DNA of 64,000 nt from Paraburkholderia edwinii. Its GTDB lineage: Bacteria; Pseudomonadota; Gammaproteobacteria; Burkholderiales; Burkholderiaceae. The notes under the pieces were generated by a model. That model made no database searches, was not told the DNA's origin, and saw only the letters and a program-made list of their open reading frames with translations. Position 1 is the stretch's first letter, and each line of letters starts with the position of its first letter. Location: contig NZ_CP080095.1 in the NCBI RefSeq assembly GCF_019428685.1, positions 4,278,001-4,342,000 of the forward strand, read 5' to 3'. A program made the position numbers and the translations under genes. This document shows, one piece after another, positions 43,001 through 51,294 of the stretch.

Positions 43001-43732
43001 TCACTGCGCCCGGATAAACTCCGGCAACGGCCGCGCGTCTTTCGTCGGATTGCCCTTTGCGTCAGTCGGCAGCCGTTGCGTCTGAAACGCCGTGAAAGCA
43101 GCTGCAAAACCGTTATCGCGCTGAACGATCACGGCGCCGTCCTGAAACGCGCCGTTCTCCTTGAAGTGCCTGCCCTTCGGATTGCCCTGGTTCATGTGCG
43201 TTTCGTGCAGGCCATCCTGTTTGGGCAGAAACAGAAAGCCAAACCCGTAGACCACGACGTTCTTTGCCGTCGGCTCCCAGAAGTCGCGCTGTTGCAGCTT
43301 GCCGCTGCCGTTGTCATACGGCAGCTTCTGCGAGGGACGGCTTTCGTCGATCGTCAGCATCTCGTCGATGATGTCATTGACGTCCGCGCGATTGCCGTTT
43401 TCGTCCTTGTACGGAACGGGGCGCATGCGGCTTAGATCGAGCAGGCTGCGGTCCTGCCAGTAATCGAGCCGCGGAAACCCGCTCGTGTGCAGCCCTAAGC
43501 CGAGTGCTTCGAGTTTGGCCGTAAGCGGATCGTCGAAATTGAGGTCGGCGTAGAAATAGACATCGTCATCGCCGTCTTCGCCCGGTTCCGTCGATGCGGA
43601 GTTCACGACGATATTGAATGGCTTGTTGTCACTGCCCGCCACGGTAATCACATAGTGCGGGCTGCCCGGGTAAGAATCCTTGAAAGGCGCGGCGCGCAGC
43701 AGCGTTCCCTTGAACACACAGTATTCGTTCAT
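43001..43732 (-). CDS. DUF2278 (YukJ-like) protein
   Basis: About 243 residues from ATG 43732; a longer frame to 43825 lacks family similarity. The start NEYCVFKGTLLRAAPFKDS and the block DLSRMRPVPYKDENGNRADVND, with the end GFLFLPKQDGLHETHMNQGN, fit the DUF2278 family of unknown function. No signal peptide. Stands alone between the aromatic island and a LysR gene. Confidence 0.75.
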   Translation of the reverse strand: MNEYCVFKGTLLRAAPFKDSYPGSPHYVITVAGSDNKPFNIVVNSASTEPGEDGDDDVYFYADLNFDDPLTAKLEALGLGLHTSGFPRLDYWQDRSLLDLSRMRPVPYKDENGNRADVNDIIDEMLTIDESRPSQKLPYDNGSGKLQQRDFWEPTAKNVVVYGFGFLFLPKQDGLHETHMNQGNPKGRHFKENGAFQDGAVIVQRDNGFAAAFTAFQTQRLPTDAKGNPTKDARPLPEFIRAQ

Positions 43733-43928
43733 GAATCGGGCCTCGGTGAGTTCATCGCGAATATCGACAATGTCAGCGATGGGAACCCATTCTATGCGGG
43801 CCGCGAACGGTACTTGATGACACACAGGTGACGTACGCTCGCAAGCGTAACCAATCGTTGCGCTGCTGGCGATGCAAGGAAATCTATGCTGCGAATGCGG
43901 GTTGTAAGCGCGGTTAATCGTCGCGCAA

Positions 43929-44813
43929 TCAATCGTCGCGCCGGTCCTCGATCCATTTGATAAACGACTGCACCGCCGGATTCGACGCCGTTTCCCGCCG
44001 GCACACGAGATAAAACCCGCGTTCGCGGCGCAGCACGGCCGGCGCGAGCAGATGCAATCGTCCTTCGGCGAGGTCGCGCGTCAGATAACGGCGCTGCATC
44101 ATGCCGACGCCGATGCCGTCGAGTGCGCTTTGATAGATCAGCGACATGTCGTCGAACGGCTGCCGATTCTGCGCGACGACCTCCTCCAGTCCCGCTGCTT
44201 CGAACCAGTCGGGCCAGTCGTCGAGATGCAGCGTATGCACGAGCAGCGTCGACGCTTCGAGCGCTTCCGCGAGCGGCCGGTCCGCGAAGCGATCGCGCAT
44301 CGCCGTGTTGCCGACTGCGACGAGTTCGTCGGAAAAGAGCCGCGTCGCATGCAGGCCGGGCCACTGGCCTTGTCCGTAGCGCACGCCGAGATCGACCTTG
44401 TCGCGCTCGAAGTCGACCGCATCGAAGGCGGTGGTCAGACGCAGATCGACCTCGGGATGCTTAAGCTGAAAATCGGGCAGGCGCGGAATCATCCAGCGCA
44501 CGAGCAGCGTCGTGAACGCGCGCAGCGTGATCTGCGTGCGCGCCGACGCTTGCGACAACAGATCGGTTGCCTCGCCCATCATTTCGAACGCGCGCGCCAG
44601 CGTGCGCGCATAGGTCTTGCCGTGCGACGTAAGCAGCAACTGGCCGCCTTCGCGATCGAACAGCCGCACGTTCAGCGACTCTTCGAGATTGCGGATATGC
44701 CGGCTCACCGCCGTCGGCGTGACATGCAGTTCTTCGGCCGCACGCGTGAGCGTGCCCTGGCGCGCGACGGCCTCGAATGCCCGCAAGGCATTGAGCGGGG
44801 GCAGGCGATGCAT
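43929..44813 (-). CDS. LysR-family regulator, GcvA-like
   Basis: 294 residues: PPLNALRAFEAVARQGTLTR and HVTPTAVSRHIRNLEESLNV helix-turn-helix of the GcvA/AmpR-like group, then an effector domain (VDLGVRYGQGQWPGL; IYQSALDGIGVGMMQ). It lies downstream of, and on the same strand as, the MFS/hydrolase/decarboxylase-like genes and is the likely regulator of that set. Confidence 0.9.
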   Translation of the reverse strand: MHRLPPLNALRAFEAVARQGTLTRAAEELHVTPTAVSRHIRNLEESLNVRLFDREGGQLLLTSHGKTYARTLARAFEMMGEATDLLSQASARTQITLRAFTTLLVRWMIPRLPDFQLKHPEVDLRLTTAFDAVDFERDKVDLGVRYGQGQWPGLHATRLFSDELVAVGNTAMRDRFADRPLAEALEASTLLVHTLHLDDWPDWFEAAGLEEVVAQNRQPFDDMSLIYQSALDGIGVGMMQRRYLTRDLAEGRLHLLAPAVLRRERGFYLVCRRETASNPAVQSFIKWIEDRRDD

Positions 44814-44970
44814 CGCTGCGGCTCTCCTTTCACTTTCGATCTGGAACGCCGCTACTTTACCGCAGCACCCGCGCGGGGCTGTGCCGCCGCCTGCCGCTGC
44901 TTCGGTCTCGCTGCTCTGGTATCGCGTCGGAATAAGCGCCTCGCTTAACGTATGGCGGCTGTCTTTGCGC

Positions 44971-45696
44971 TCAGCGCTCGCGCAGCAACTGACCGTAGCC
45001 GTCGACCGCTTCGCCGATGCCGCTCACGCGCAACGCGTGCCACATCATCGCGGACGCCGCGGAAATAACCGGCTTGCCGAGATCGCGTTCGAGGCATTCG
45101 AGCGCGCCGAGCGTCGGCATGCCGACACCGCTGAGAAAGATCGCTTCCGCGTTCTGGTGATCGACCTGCCGCGCAACGCTATAGGCCCGCTCGTCGTTCT
45201 CTTCGTAGATATTGCGCACGTTGTCGAGGCGGCCGTGGCTGACCACATCGATATTGTGTTCGCGCAGATGCGCGACGCCTTGCAGCGTCGTCGCTTCGTT
45301 ATACGGCGTCGCGTATGCAATGCGTTTGACGCCGAGTTTCGCGACGGCCGCCATCACCGAACCGAACGCGGTGATAAAGCGAAACCCGAATTGCTGTTCG
45401 ATACGTGCGGTCAGCGCCGCTTCGGCTTCGCGTCCGAGCGTATAGCTCGTCGCCGTGTGCGCCATCACGACGACATTCGGCGACACCATCGCAAGCAGTT
45501 CGAGGCAGGCGTCGACGCTTTCGATCTGGCTCCGGTTGCGCTCGTCCTGGCCGTCGTGCGTGCCGGCCGCGCCGTGCGCGGTCATTCGCGTGAAATGCAC
45601 CGACACGCCGCGCGGCGCCATTTCGAACATTTCGGGCTCGACCGTCGGGTTGCCCGGTGGCACCAGGAACCCGATGCGCGCTCTCCATCCTTTCAT
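44971..45696 (-). CDS. Arylmalonate decarboxylase/maleate isomerase-like protein without catalytic cysteines
   Basis: 241 residues of the Asp/Glu racemase superfamily, closest in pattern to the arylmalonate decarboxylase/maleate isomerase branch: RIGFLVPPGNPTVEPEMF, VVVMAHTATSYTLG and AIFLSGVGMPTLGALE. The cysteine of the second motif (LSCGG or SCT in known enzymes) is Gly here, and the first motif has no Cys either. Lies 35 bp after the hydrolase gene. Activity is therefore uncertain. Confidence 0.78.
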   Translation of the reverse strand: MKGWRARIGFLVPPGNPTVEPEMFEMAPRGVSVHFTRMTAHGAAGTHDGQDERNRSQIESVDACLELLAMVSPNVVVMAHTATSYTLGREAEAALTARIEQQFGFRFITAFGSVMAAVAKLGVKRIAYATPYNEATTLQGVAHLREHNIDVVSHGRLDNVRNIYEENDERAYSVARQVDHQNAEAIFLSGVGMPTLGALECLERDLGKPVISAASAMMWHALRVSGIGEAVDGYGQLLRER

Positions 45697-45731
45697 GCAT
45701 CACCCCCGTAGTGATCAATCTGGCCCGTGGC

Positions 45732-46754
45732 CTAACTCGCGACTTCAGTCGCGACCGCCAGCGCCCCGGCGGCCGCGTGCGCTTCATCGACGCGTTCGAT
45801 AAACGCAAGCGCTTCGCGCGCGCAGTCGTCCGGATGCGTCGCGGCAATGTGGTACGAATCGGCCGGCACCTCGACCCACGACGATCCCGCTACGCGCTCG
45901 CGCAGCCGCTGCAGATCCGCCGCGGCCGGCCGCTGGTCGTAGCTCGACTTACCCGCAGCAACGGGCGCGCCTGCCGCGATAAAAAGCGTCGGACACTGCA
46001 CGTGTTCGGGATAGCTTGGGCCATCGATGCCCGGCAGCAGACGGAAGCACGCCGCGACGCTCGCGGCCGGCGCGGTCGCCATCGCGCGCGTCCACCACTG
46101 CATTGCGGCCGGGGAAAGCGCGCTGCCCATGCGGCCCGGCATGGTTTCGTGCGCCCAGCGCTCGACGCCGCCGAGCTTGTCTCTACCCGTATCTTTGCCG
46201 TTGCCTTTGAGCTTGCCGTTTGCCTTCGCTTTGGCCTCGCCGCTGCTGTCGCCCTCGACCATCGCAAGCCAGTCGTTGATCCACGGCCCGAGCGCCTGGT
46301 TCGGCGACGGCAGCATGCCCGCCAGCGTCATCGATGCGACCCATTGCGGCTGCCGCTGCGCGAGTTCGAAGGCGATCAGCGCGCCGAGCTTGGTCGCGAC
46401 GAGATGCACGCGCGGACGTTCCAGTGTGTCGACCATCTGGACGATGTCGTCGGCCCAATCGGCGATCGTAAAACCCGCCGGCAGCGCACTCGACCGCCCG
46501 AAGCCGCGCAGGTCCGGGCGCAGCACGCGGTAGCGGCGCGCCAGCTGCGGCACCCACGCGCGCCACGTCTCGGCGCGTTCCGCGATGCCGTGCAGCAGCA
46601 GCACGGTGTCGGGCGTACGCCAGCCGTCCGTGTAGTCGTCCTCGATGCAGAAGAGCTCGCCGGATCGGCCGCGATCGTGCGCCCCGCAGACGGCGATGTG
46701 GTGCGCGGCCTCAGCCGGTTCTTCGTGGAATTGGATGGTGTCCATCGTGGTCAT
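45732..46754 (-). CDS. Alpha/beta-fold hydrolase homologue with Lys at the nucleophile position
   Basis: 340 residues. Typical LLLHGIAERAETWRAWV oxyanion loop, RPDLRGFGRSS, and C-terminal His (ADSYHIAATHP). The nucleophile elbow normally G-x-S-x-G reads HLVATKLGALIAF, so Ser is replaced by Lys. A 25-residue Lys/Gly/Ala-rich insertion (AKAKANGKLKGNGKDTGRDK) sits in the cap region. Same strand as the MFS gene and the decarboxylase-like gene, probably one operon. Confidence 0.8.
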   Translation of the reverse strand: MTTMDTIQFHEEPAEAAHHIAVCGAHDRGRSGELFCIEDDYTDGWRTPDTVLLLHGIAERAETWRAWVPQLARRYRVLRPDLRGFGRSSALPAGFTIADWADDIVQMVDTLERPRVHLVATKLGALIAFELAQRQPQWVASMTLAGMLPSPNQALGPWINDWLAMVEGDSSGEAKAKANGKLKGNGKDTGRDKLGGVERWAHETMPGRMGSALSPAAMQWWTRAMATAPAASVAACFRLLPGIDGPSYPEHVQCPTLFIAAGAPVAAGKSSYDQRPAAADLQRLRERVAGSSWVEVPADSYHIAATHPDDCAREALAFIERVDEAHAAAGALAVATEVAS

Positions 46755-46763
46755 CGTCGGTAT

Positions 46764-46837
46764 CGGTTAAAACCCGGTTGAAACGCGGTTGAAACGCCGG
46801 TTCGCGGTTCGAATGCGGTTGAAACGCGGTTGAAACG
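46764..46837. repeat. 11-bp phased direct-repeat array
   Basis: Consecutive units CGGTTGAAACG at 46775, 46786, 46816 and 46827, with variants CGGTTAAAACC at 46764, CGGTTCGAATG at 46805 and an 8-bp remnant at 46797. The array fills almost the whole gap between the MFS stop and the hydrolase start. Confidence 0.85.
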
Positions 46838-48172
46838 TCAGCGCGCCTCTTGCAGGCGGCGGTCGGGCGAACCCGCCGAACCCGGTGGCAGCGGATGGCG
46901 GCGCTTGAGCGCAAGCGTCACGACCATGCCGAGCAGCGCGAGCACGACCATCGGCAGCAGGCCCATGCGGAAGCTGCCGGTCAGGTCGCGAATCCAGCCG
47001 ATCAGCGTCGGGCAGATAAAGCCCGCCACGTTGCCGATCGCGCAGACCTGTCCGATGCCGGCGGCGGCTGCGTTCTCGGACAGCGATTCCGCGCACAGCG
47101 CGAACATCGGCGCCTTGACCGCATAGCAGCCCGCGAGCGCGACGGTCAGCGCGATCACGGTCGGCGCGAGCGTTGTGAGGAACATGCAAGCAAGCAGGCC
47201 CACCGCCGACACCGCGAGCGGCACCGCCGTATGCCAGAAGCGCTCGCGGCTACGGTCCGAGCGGCGCGCCCAGATAATCATTGCTGCTGTGGCAAGACCG
47301 AACGGAATCGCGTTGATCAGCCCCGTCTGGAAGTTGGTCAGGCCGAACGCCTTGATGATCTGCGGCTGCCAATAGCTGAGCGCGTAGTTGCAGCCGACCG
47401 AGCCCGCATAGACCACCGCGAGGCCGAGCACGCGCGGGTTGCGCAGCACCTGCCAGATCGAATGCGCTTCGACCGTGGCCGGCGCGCTGCTGCGTTCGGC
47501 GGCAAGACGTTCGTTAAGCCAGCGGCGTTCGTCCTCTGCGAGCCAGCGCGCTTTCGCGGGGTTGTCGGGCAGCACGAACAGACACAGCACGCCCATCAAC
47601 ACGGCAGGTACCGCTTCGATGATAAAAAGCCACTGCCAGCCGTGCAGGCCGAGCAAGCCATCGAGGCCGAGCAGCGCGCCCGAGATCGGCGAGCCGATAA
47701 AGTTCGCGAGCGGCATCGCCATCAGAAACAGGCTCAGCACATGCGCACGGTTGCCGCGCGGAAACCAGGTACCGAGATAAAGGATAACGCCCGGAAAGAA
47801 CCCGGCTTCGGCCACGCCGAGCAGAAAGCGCAGCAGCAGGAACGACTTCACGCCGGTCACGAACGCGGTCGCGCCCGACACGAGCCCCCAGCTGATCATG
47901 ATCCGGCAGATCCAGCGGCGCGCACCGACCTTCGCCATCAGCATGTTCGCCGGCACCTCGCACAGGCACAGCGAAACGAAAAACGCGCCGACGCCCCAGC
48001 CGAATACGGTCGCGGAAAAGCCGAGCTGACGGTTCATCTGCAATGCGGCGAAGCCAACATTGACACGGTCGATAAACGACACAAAGAACGCAAGGACAAG
48101 AAACGGGACGATGCGTCCCGAGATTCGGGCGATGGTGCGCGTCTCGATGGACGCGTGCGCAAGCTGCCGCAT
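46838..48172 (-). CDS. MFS transporter, anion:cation symporter type
   Basis: 444 residues, 12 membrane helices, ACS hallmarks FIDRVNVGFAALQMNRQLG and CEVPANMLMAKVGARRWICR. Imports an organic anion, perhaps a dicarboxylate or malonate derivative in view of the decarboxylase-like gene downstream. First gene of the minus-strand set MFS, hydrolase, decarboxylase-like, LysR. Confidence 0.9.
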   Translation of the reverse strand: MRQLAHASIETRTIARISGRIVPFLVLAFFVSFIDRVNVGFAALQMNRQLGFSATVFGWGVGAFFVSLCLCEVPANMLMAKVGARRWICRIMISWGLVSGATAFVTGVKSFLLLRFLLGVAEAGFFPGVILYLGTWFPRGNRAHVLSLFLMAMPLANFIGSPISGALLGLDGLLGLHGWQWLFIIEAVPAVLMGVLCLFVLPDNPAKARWLAEDERRWLNERLAAERSSAPATVEAHSIWQVLRNPRVLGLAVVYAGSVGCNYALSYWQPQIIKAFGLTNFQTGLINAIPFGLATAAMIIWARRSDRSRERFWHTAVPLAVSAVGLLACMFLTTLAPTVIALTVALAGCYAVKAPMFALCAESLSENAAAAGIGQVCAIGNVAGFICPTLIGWIRDLTGSFRMGLLPMVVLALLGMVVTLALKRRHPLPPGSAGSPDRRLQEAR

Positions 48173-48500
48173 GGACGGTGGTCTCCTCGTGGCGCCGCGG
48201 TATTGAGATTACGCGACGCGTCTCCGCTGTATGGTTCGATTGTTGAATCGCAAGGATAGGAAATTCACTTCCCCGCCGCCATCGACTTTTCGTCGCGCTT
48301 TCGTGAAGTTTTTGTCGATCGTAAGCCGCGTGTCTTCGCGGTGCGCGTCGTCCCTTTAGACATGCGTTGCGTACTCCGCCAGGCCCAAAGGCCCCGTGCG
48401 GCCAGTAACGGCAGCTTCATTCACAAAAAATTCATGCACTCGGGCACGCGGTTGGCACTGCGGACGATGCCCCTCACCGTCCTTTTTTCGGAAAGTCCCG
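48173..48500. other. 328-bp divergent intergenic region
   Basis: Between the MFS start and the decayed phosphate transporter gene. I see no ORF with family resemblance and no clear operator; it should contain the MFS promoter. Confidence 0.4.
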
Positions 48501-49281
48501 ATGCTTGCTCATCTTGCTCCGTCGTCGCCGGTCGTTATCGTGATGCTGGTGGTTTGCCTGATCATGGTGCTCGCCTTCGAGGCGAGTAACGGCTTTCACG
48601 ATTCGTCGAATGCGGTCGCGACGGTGATTTATACCCATTCGCTTGAGCCCGTGCCCGCCGTGGTGTGGTCCGGCGTAATGAACCTGATCGGCGTGCTGGT
48701 CGGCGGCATTTCGGTCGCGTATGCGCTCGTCGAAATTCTTCCGCCCGATGTACTGACGCCGCCCGATGCGTCCCGCGCGGGACGGCGAACGCGCCGCGAG
48801 GTCGCAATTGCGCGGCTATGTGTACGACATCGTCTCGGAGATGAAATACGTGAGCCAGCAGAAAAGCGTGCCTGCGGCGCAACGCAAACAGGCCGCGGAC
48901 CTGCTCAAGTCGATGAGCGCGCCCGTCGAATACGCGCCGTGGTGGGTCCGCATCCTGAGCGCGATCTGCCTCGGCGCCGGCACCATGGTCGGGTACCGGC
49001 GCGTGGTCCGCACGCTCGGCGAGCGGCTCGGGCGTCAATCCATGACGCCTGGGCAAGGCGCGAGCGCCGAGCTTATCGGGTCCGTGCTGATCGGCACCGC
49101 GGGCTTCACCGGCTTGCCCGTCAGCACGACGCACATCTTCACGTCGGGCATCGCGGGCACGATGGCGGCAAGCGGGCAAGGCGTTCAGACGGGCATGCTG
49201 GTGCGGATCTGCATGACCTGGCTCGTCACGCTGCCCGTCACGATCGTGCTCGCGGGCGGGTTGTTCTATCTCCTCGACTGA
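48501..49281 (+). pseudogene. PiT-family phosphate transporter, internally deleted and frameshifted
   Basis: The first 90 codons or so (from ATG 48501) give the PiT N-terminus (LAFEASNGFHDSSNAVATVI and VEILPPDVLTPP). The C-terminal third (RGYVYDIVSEMKYVSQQKSV to GLPVSTTHIFTSGIAGTMAA) continues in another frame from about 48790. The intervening core that intact proteins have, including the second membrane half and the second HDxxNA-like region, is missing. The junction is near 48765-48795. The product cannot be a functional carrier. Confidence 0.85.
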
Positions 49282-49362
49282 CCGCCGCGCGCGGTTTGCA
49301 AGACCTCGGTGCTTCGACCTTGCGCTTAGATATTGAATGGCGAAGCGTTCGCCGTTTCGTCG

Positions 49363-50007
49363 CTATGCCGCGACCGCGAGCGAAAAGCCCTCACGGCTTC
49401 TCGCTTGCGCAAGCCAACGCATGACGGAAGGCATCTCGGGCTCCGCACCGAGCACTTCGGCAAAGCGCTCAGCAAGCATGGTGAAGCGGTGCGCCGCCAG
49501 TGCGACGACGATATCCGCGATCGTGAAGCGATCGAGCACGATAAACGCACGTTGCTCAAGGTGGCCATCAAGCACGCGCAGCAATCGCGCCGTATCCCTG
49601 AACGCACCGCGAATCGCGTCGTAGTCGCGCTGCGGCTCCGGCGTGCGCGTCAACCCGAGGAACGTGACACGTAACGTCGCCCACAAGGTGCCGAGCTGCC
49701 AGTCCATCCAGCGCTCCACTTCGGAGCGCTCGCCCGCATCGGCCGGATACAGTGCATGGCCACCCGCACGCGTCGCGGCGACGTAGCGCAAGATCGTATT
49801 CGACTCCCACACCACGCGTTCGCCATCGACGAGCGTGGGTACCAGGCCGTTCGGGTTCATCGCGAGATAGTCGGGCGTGTTGTTGACGCCGAACTCGAGC
49901 CCCGCATCGATGCGCTGATAGTCGCGCCCTTCGGCAAGACCTAGTTCCGCGAGACACCAGACCACTTTCTGCACGTTGATCGAGCTGCGTCTTCCGTAAA
50001 GCTGCAT
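49363..50007 (-). CDS. Glutathione S-transferase family protein
   Basis: 214 residues from ATG 50007. N-terminal thioredoxin-like domain (LYGRRSSINVQKVVWCLAEL; NPNGLVPTLVD with cis-Pro; WESNTILRYVA) and all-helical C-terminal domain (RFTIADIVVALAAHR). Conjugates or reduces with glutathione; substrate unknown. Convergent with the phosphate transporter remnant and next to the NhaR-like regulator on the same strand. Confidence 0.92.
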   Translation of the reverse strand: MQLYGRRSSINVQKVVWCLAELGLAEGRDYQRIDAGLEFGVNNTPDYLAMNPNGLVPTLVDGERVVWESNTILRYVAATRAGGHALYPADAGERSEVERWMDWQLGTLWATLRVTFLGLTRTPEPQRDYDAIRGAFRDTARLLRVLDGHLEQRAFIVLDRFTIADIVVALAAHRFTMLAERFAEVLGAEPEMPSVMRWLAQARSREGFSLAVAA

Positions 50008-50063
50008 CGTTAAGGCTCCGTCGTCGTTGGAGCCTGCGATTATCCACGCAGACGCGCGCAGTT

Positions 50064-50951
50064 TCAAAACTCGAGTTGCCTTCCCGCGCGTGTAATCTCG
50101 CCGACAGCCGGATGTTTGCCACGTCCGTCAAGCGAAATGGCGTAGAAATCGTGGCGCACTTCGTCGATTCGCCCAACCGGCAGCAGCGCATATTGCGTGC
50201 GCAACGACGCTTCAAGCACCGACGGCGCAACAATCGCGCCCTTGCCCTCTCCCGCGAACGCGACCATCAATGCGCCATCGTCGAATTCGCCGACGATCGG
50301 CGGCGCGAGCCCATTCGAATCGAGCCATGCATCGAAGCGTGCTTTCAGCACGCTGTCCGCGCCGGGCAGCAACATCGGCATATGCGCGAGGCATGCGGGA
50401 AACGCGGCATCGCGGAACGGTTCGGCCAATGCGGGCGTTGCGAAGACCGACATGCCGGTCGAACCGAGCTTGTCGCTGCGCGCACGCGGCGGGCCTTCAT
50501 CGTGCAATGGCGCATCGCAGAGCACGACATCGAGCCGATGCTCGGCAAGCGCGCCGACGAGCGACGCCTGATTACCCTCGCGACACACGACACGCAAGCC
50601 CGCATGCGACGACACCGCCGGCTCGATCAGCCGGCACGCAATCGTCTTGTGAATCGAATCGGCAACGCCGACGCGCAGCACGTCGTCGCCGCGGCGCGGC
50701 GCGCGCAACTCGCGTTCGAGTTCCGCGCCGAGCGCGAAGATCTTCGCCGCATAGTCGGCGGCCACGCGCCCGGCATCGGTCAGCTCGACGAGCCGCCCGC
50801 GCCGCCGCAGCAACGCGCAACCGACGCGGTCTTCAAGCAGCTTGATCTGGCTGCTCACCGTCTGCGGTGTCAGATGCAGCCGCTCGGATGCGCCCGCAAT
50901 GCCGCCGTGCTTCGCGGCCATCCACAGGTAATAGAGGTGCTTGTAGTTCAT
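50064..50951 (-). CDS. LysR-family regulator, NhaR-like
   Basis: 295 residues opening MNYKHLYYLWMAAKHGGIAG with recognition helix LTPQTVSSQIKLLEDRVGCA, effector domain VLRVGVADSIHKTIACRLIE and GADSVLKARFDAWLDSNGLA. The opening parallels the partial regulator at 1-365, so the window holds two paralogues of this subgroup. Lies upstream of the GST gene on the same strand and divergent from the ATP-grasp operon. Confidence 0.88.
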   Translation of the reverse strand: MNYKHLYYLWMAAKHGGIAGASERLHLTPQTVSSQIKLLEDRVGCALLRRRGRLVELTDAGRVAADYAAKIFALGAELERELRAPRRGDDVLRVGVADSIHKTIACRLIEPAVSSHAGLRVVCREGNQASLVGALAEHRLDVVLCDAPLHDEGPPRARSDKLGSTGMSVFATPALAEPFRDAAFPACLAHMPMLLPGADSVLKARFDAWLDSNGLAPPIVGEFDDGALMVAFAGEGKGAIVAPSVLEASLRTQYALLPVGRIDEVRHDFYAISLDGRGKHPAVGEITRAGRQLEF

Positions 50952-51294
50952 ACGATCCACCCGAGCTTCGTCGATGTGTCGATGCTGCGGATCGTATCGG
51001 CGAAGAATGAGTCGCGAATTAGCACCGCTTGCTGGCCGTCAAAGCCGCGTGCTGCCTCGTTTCCGCGTGGATTGCAGCCGCCGCGTCGTCCTGTTTTTTC
51101 TTCGCTTCGCACTGTTTTTTCGAATATTCGAACCTGTGCCTTGCCCTCTACATTGCTGACACGGGCTTTCGTTCTTCGCATCGAACACCGCGAAGTGAGG
51201 CAAAGGCTTCAATGCCATGTGAACGGAAGCGACCTTATCTCTTGAGCCGCGCCTATCGCGGTTCTCATGCAGGAAATGTCAAGGAGACTTCATC
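50952..51294. other. 343-bp control region between NhaR-like regulator and ATP-grasp operon
   Basis: No gene I can support. Divergent promoters are expected. An A/T-richer stretch (about 51090-51130, TGTTTTTTC repeated) stands out but I see no clear palindrome. Confidence 0.4.

Noticed and set aside
46850..48259. 469-codon plus-strand open frame opposite the MFS gene
   Set aside because: Arg/Glu/Gln-rich shadow of a membrane protein gene.
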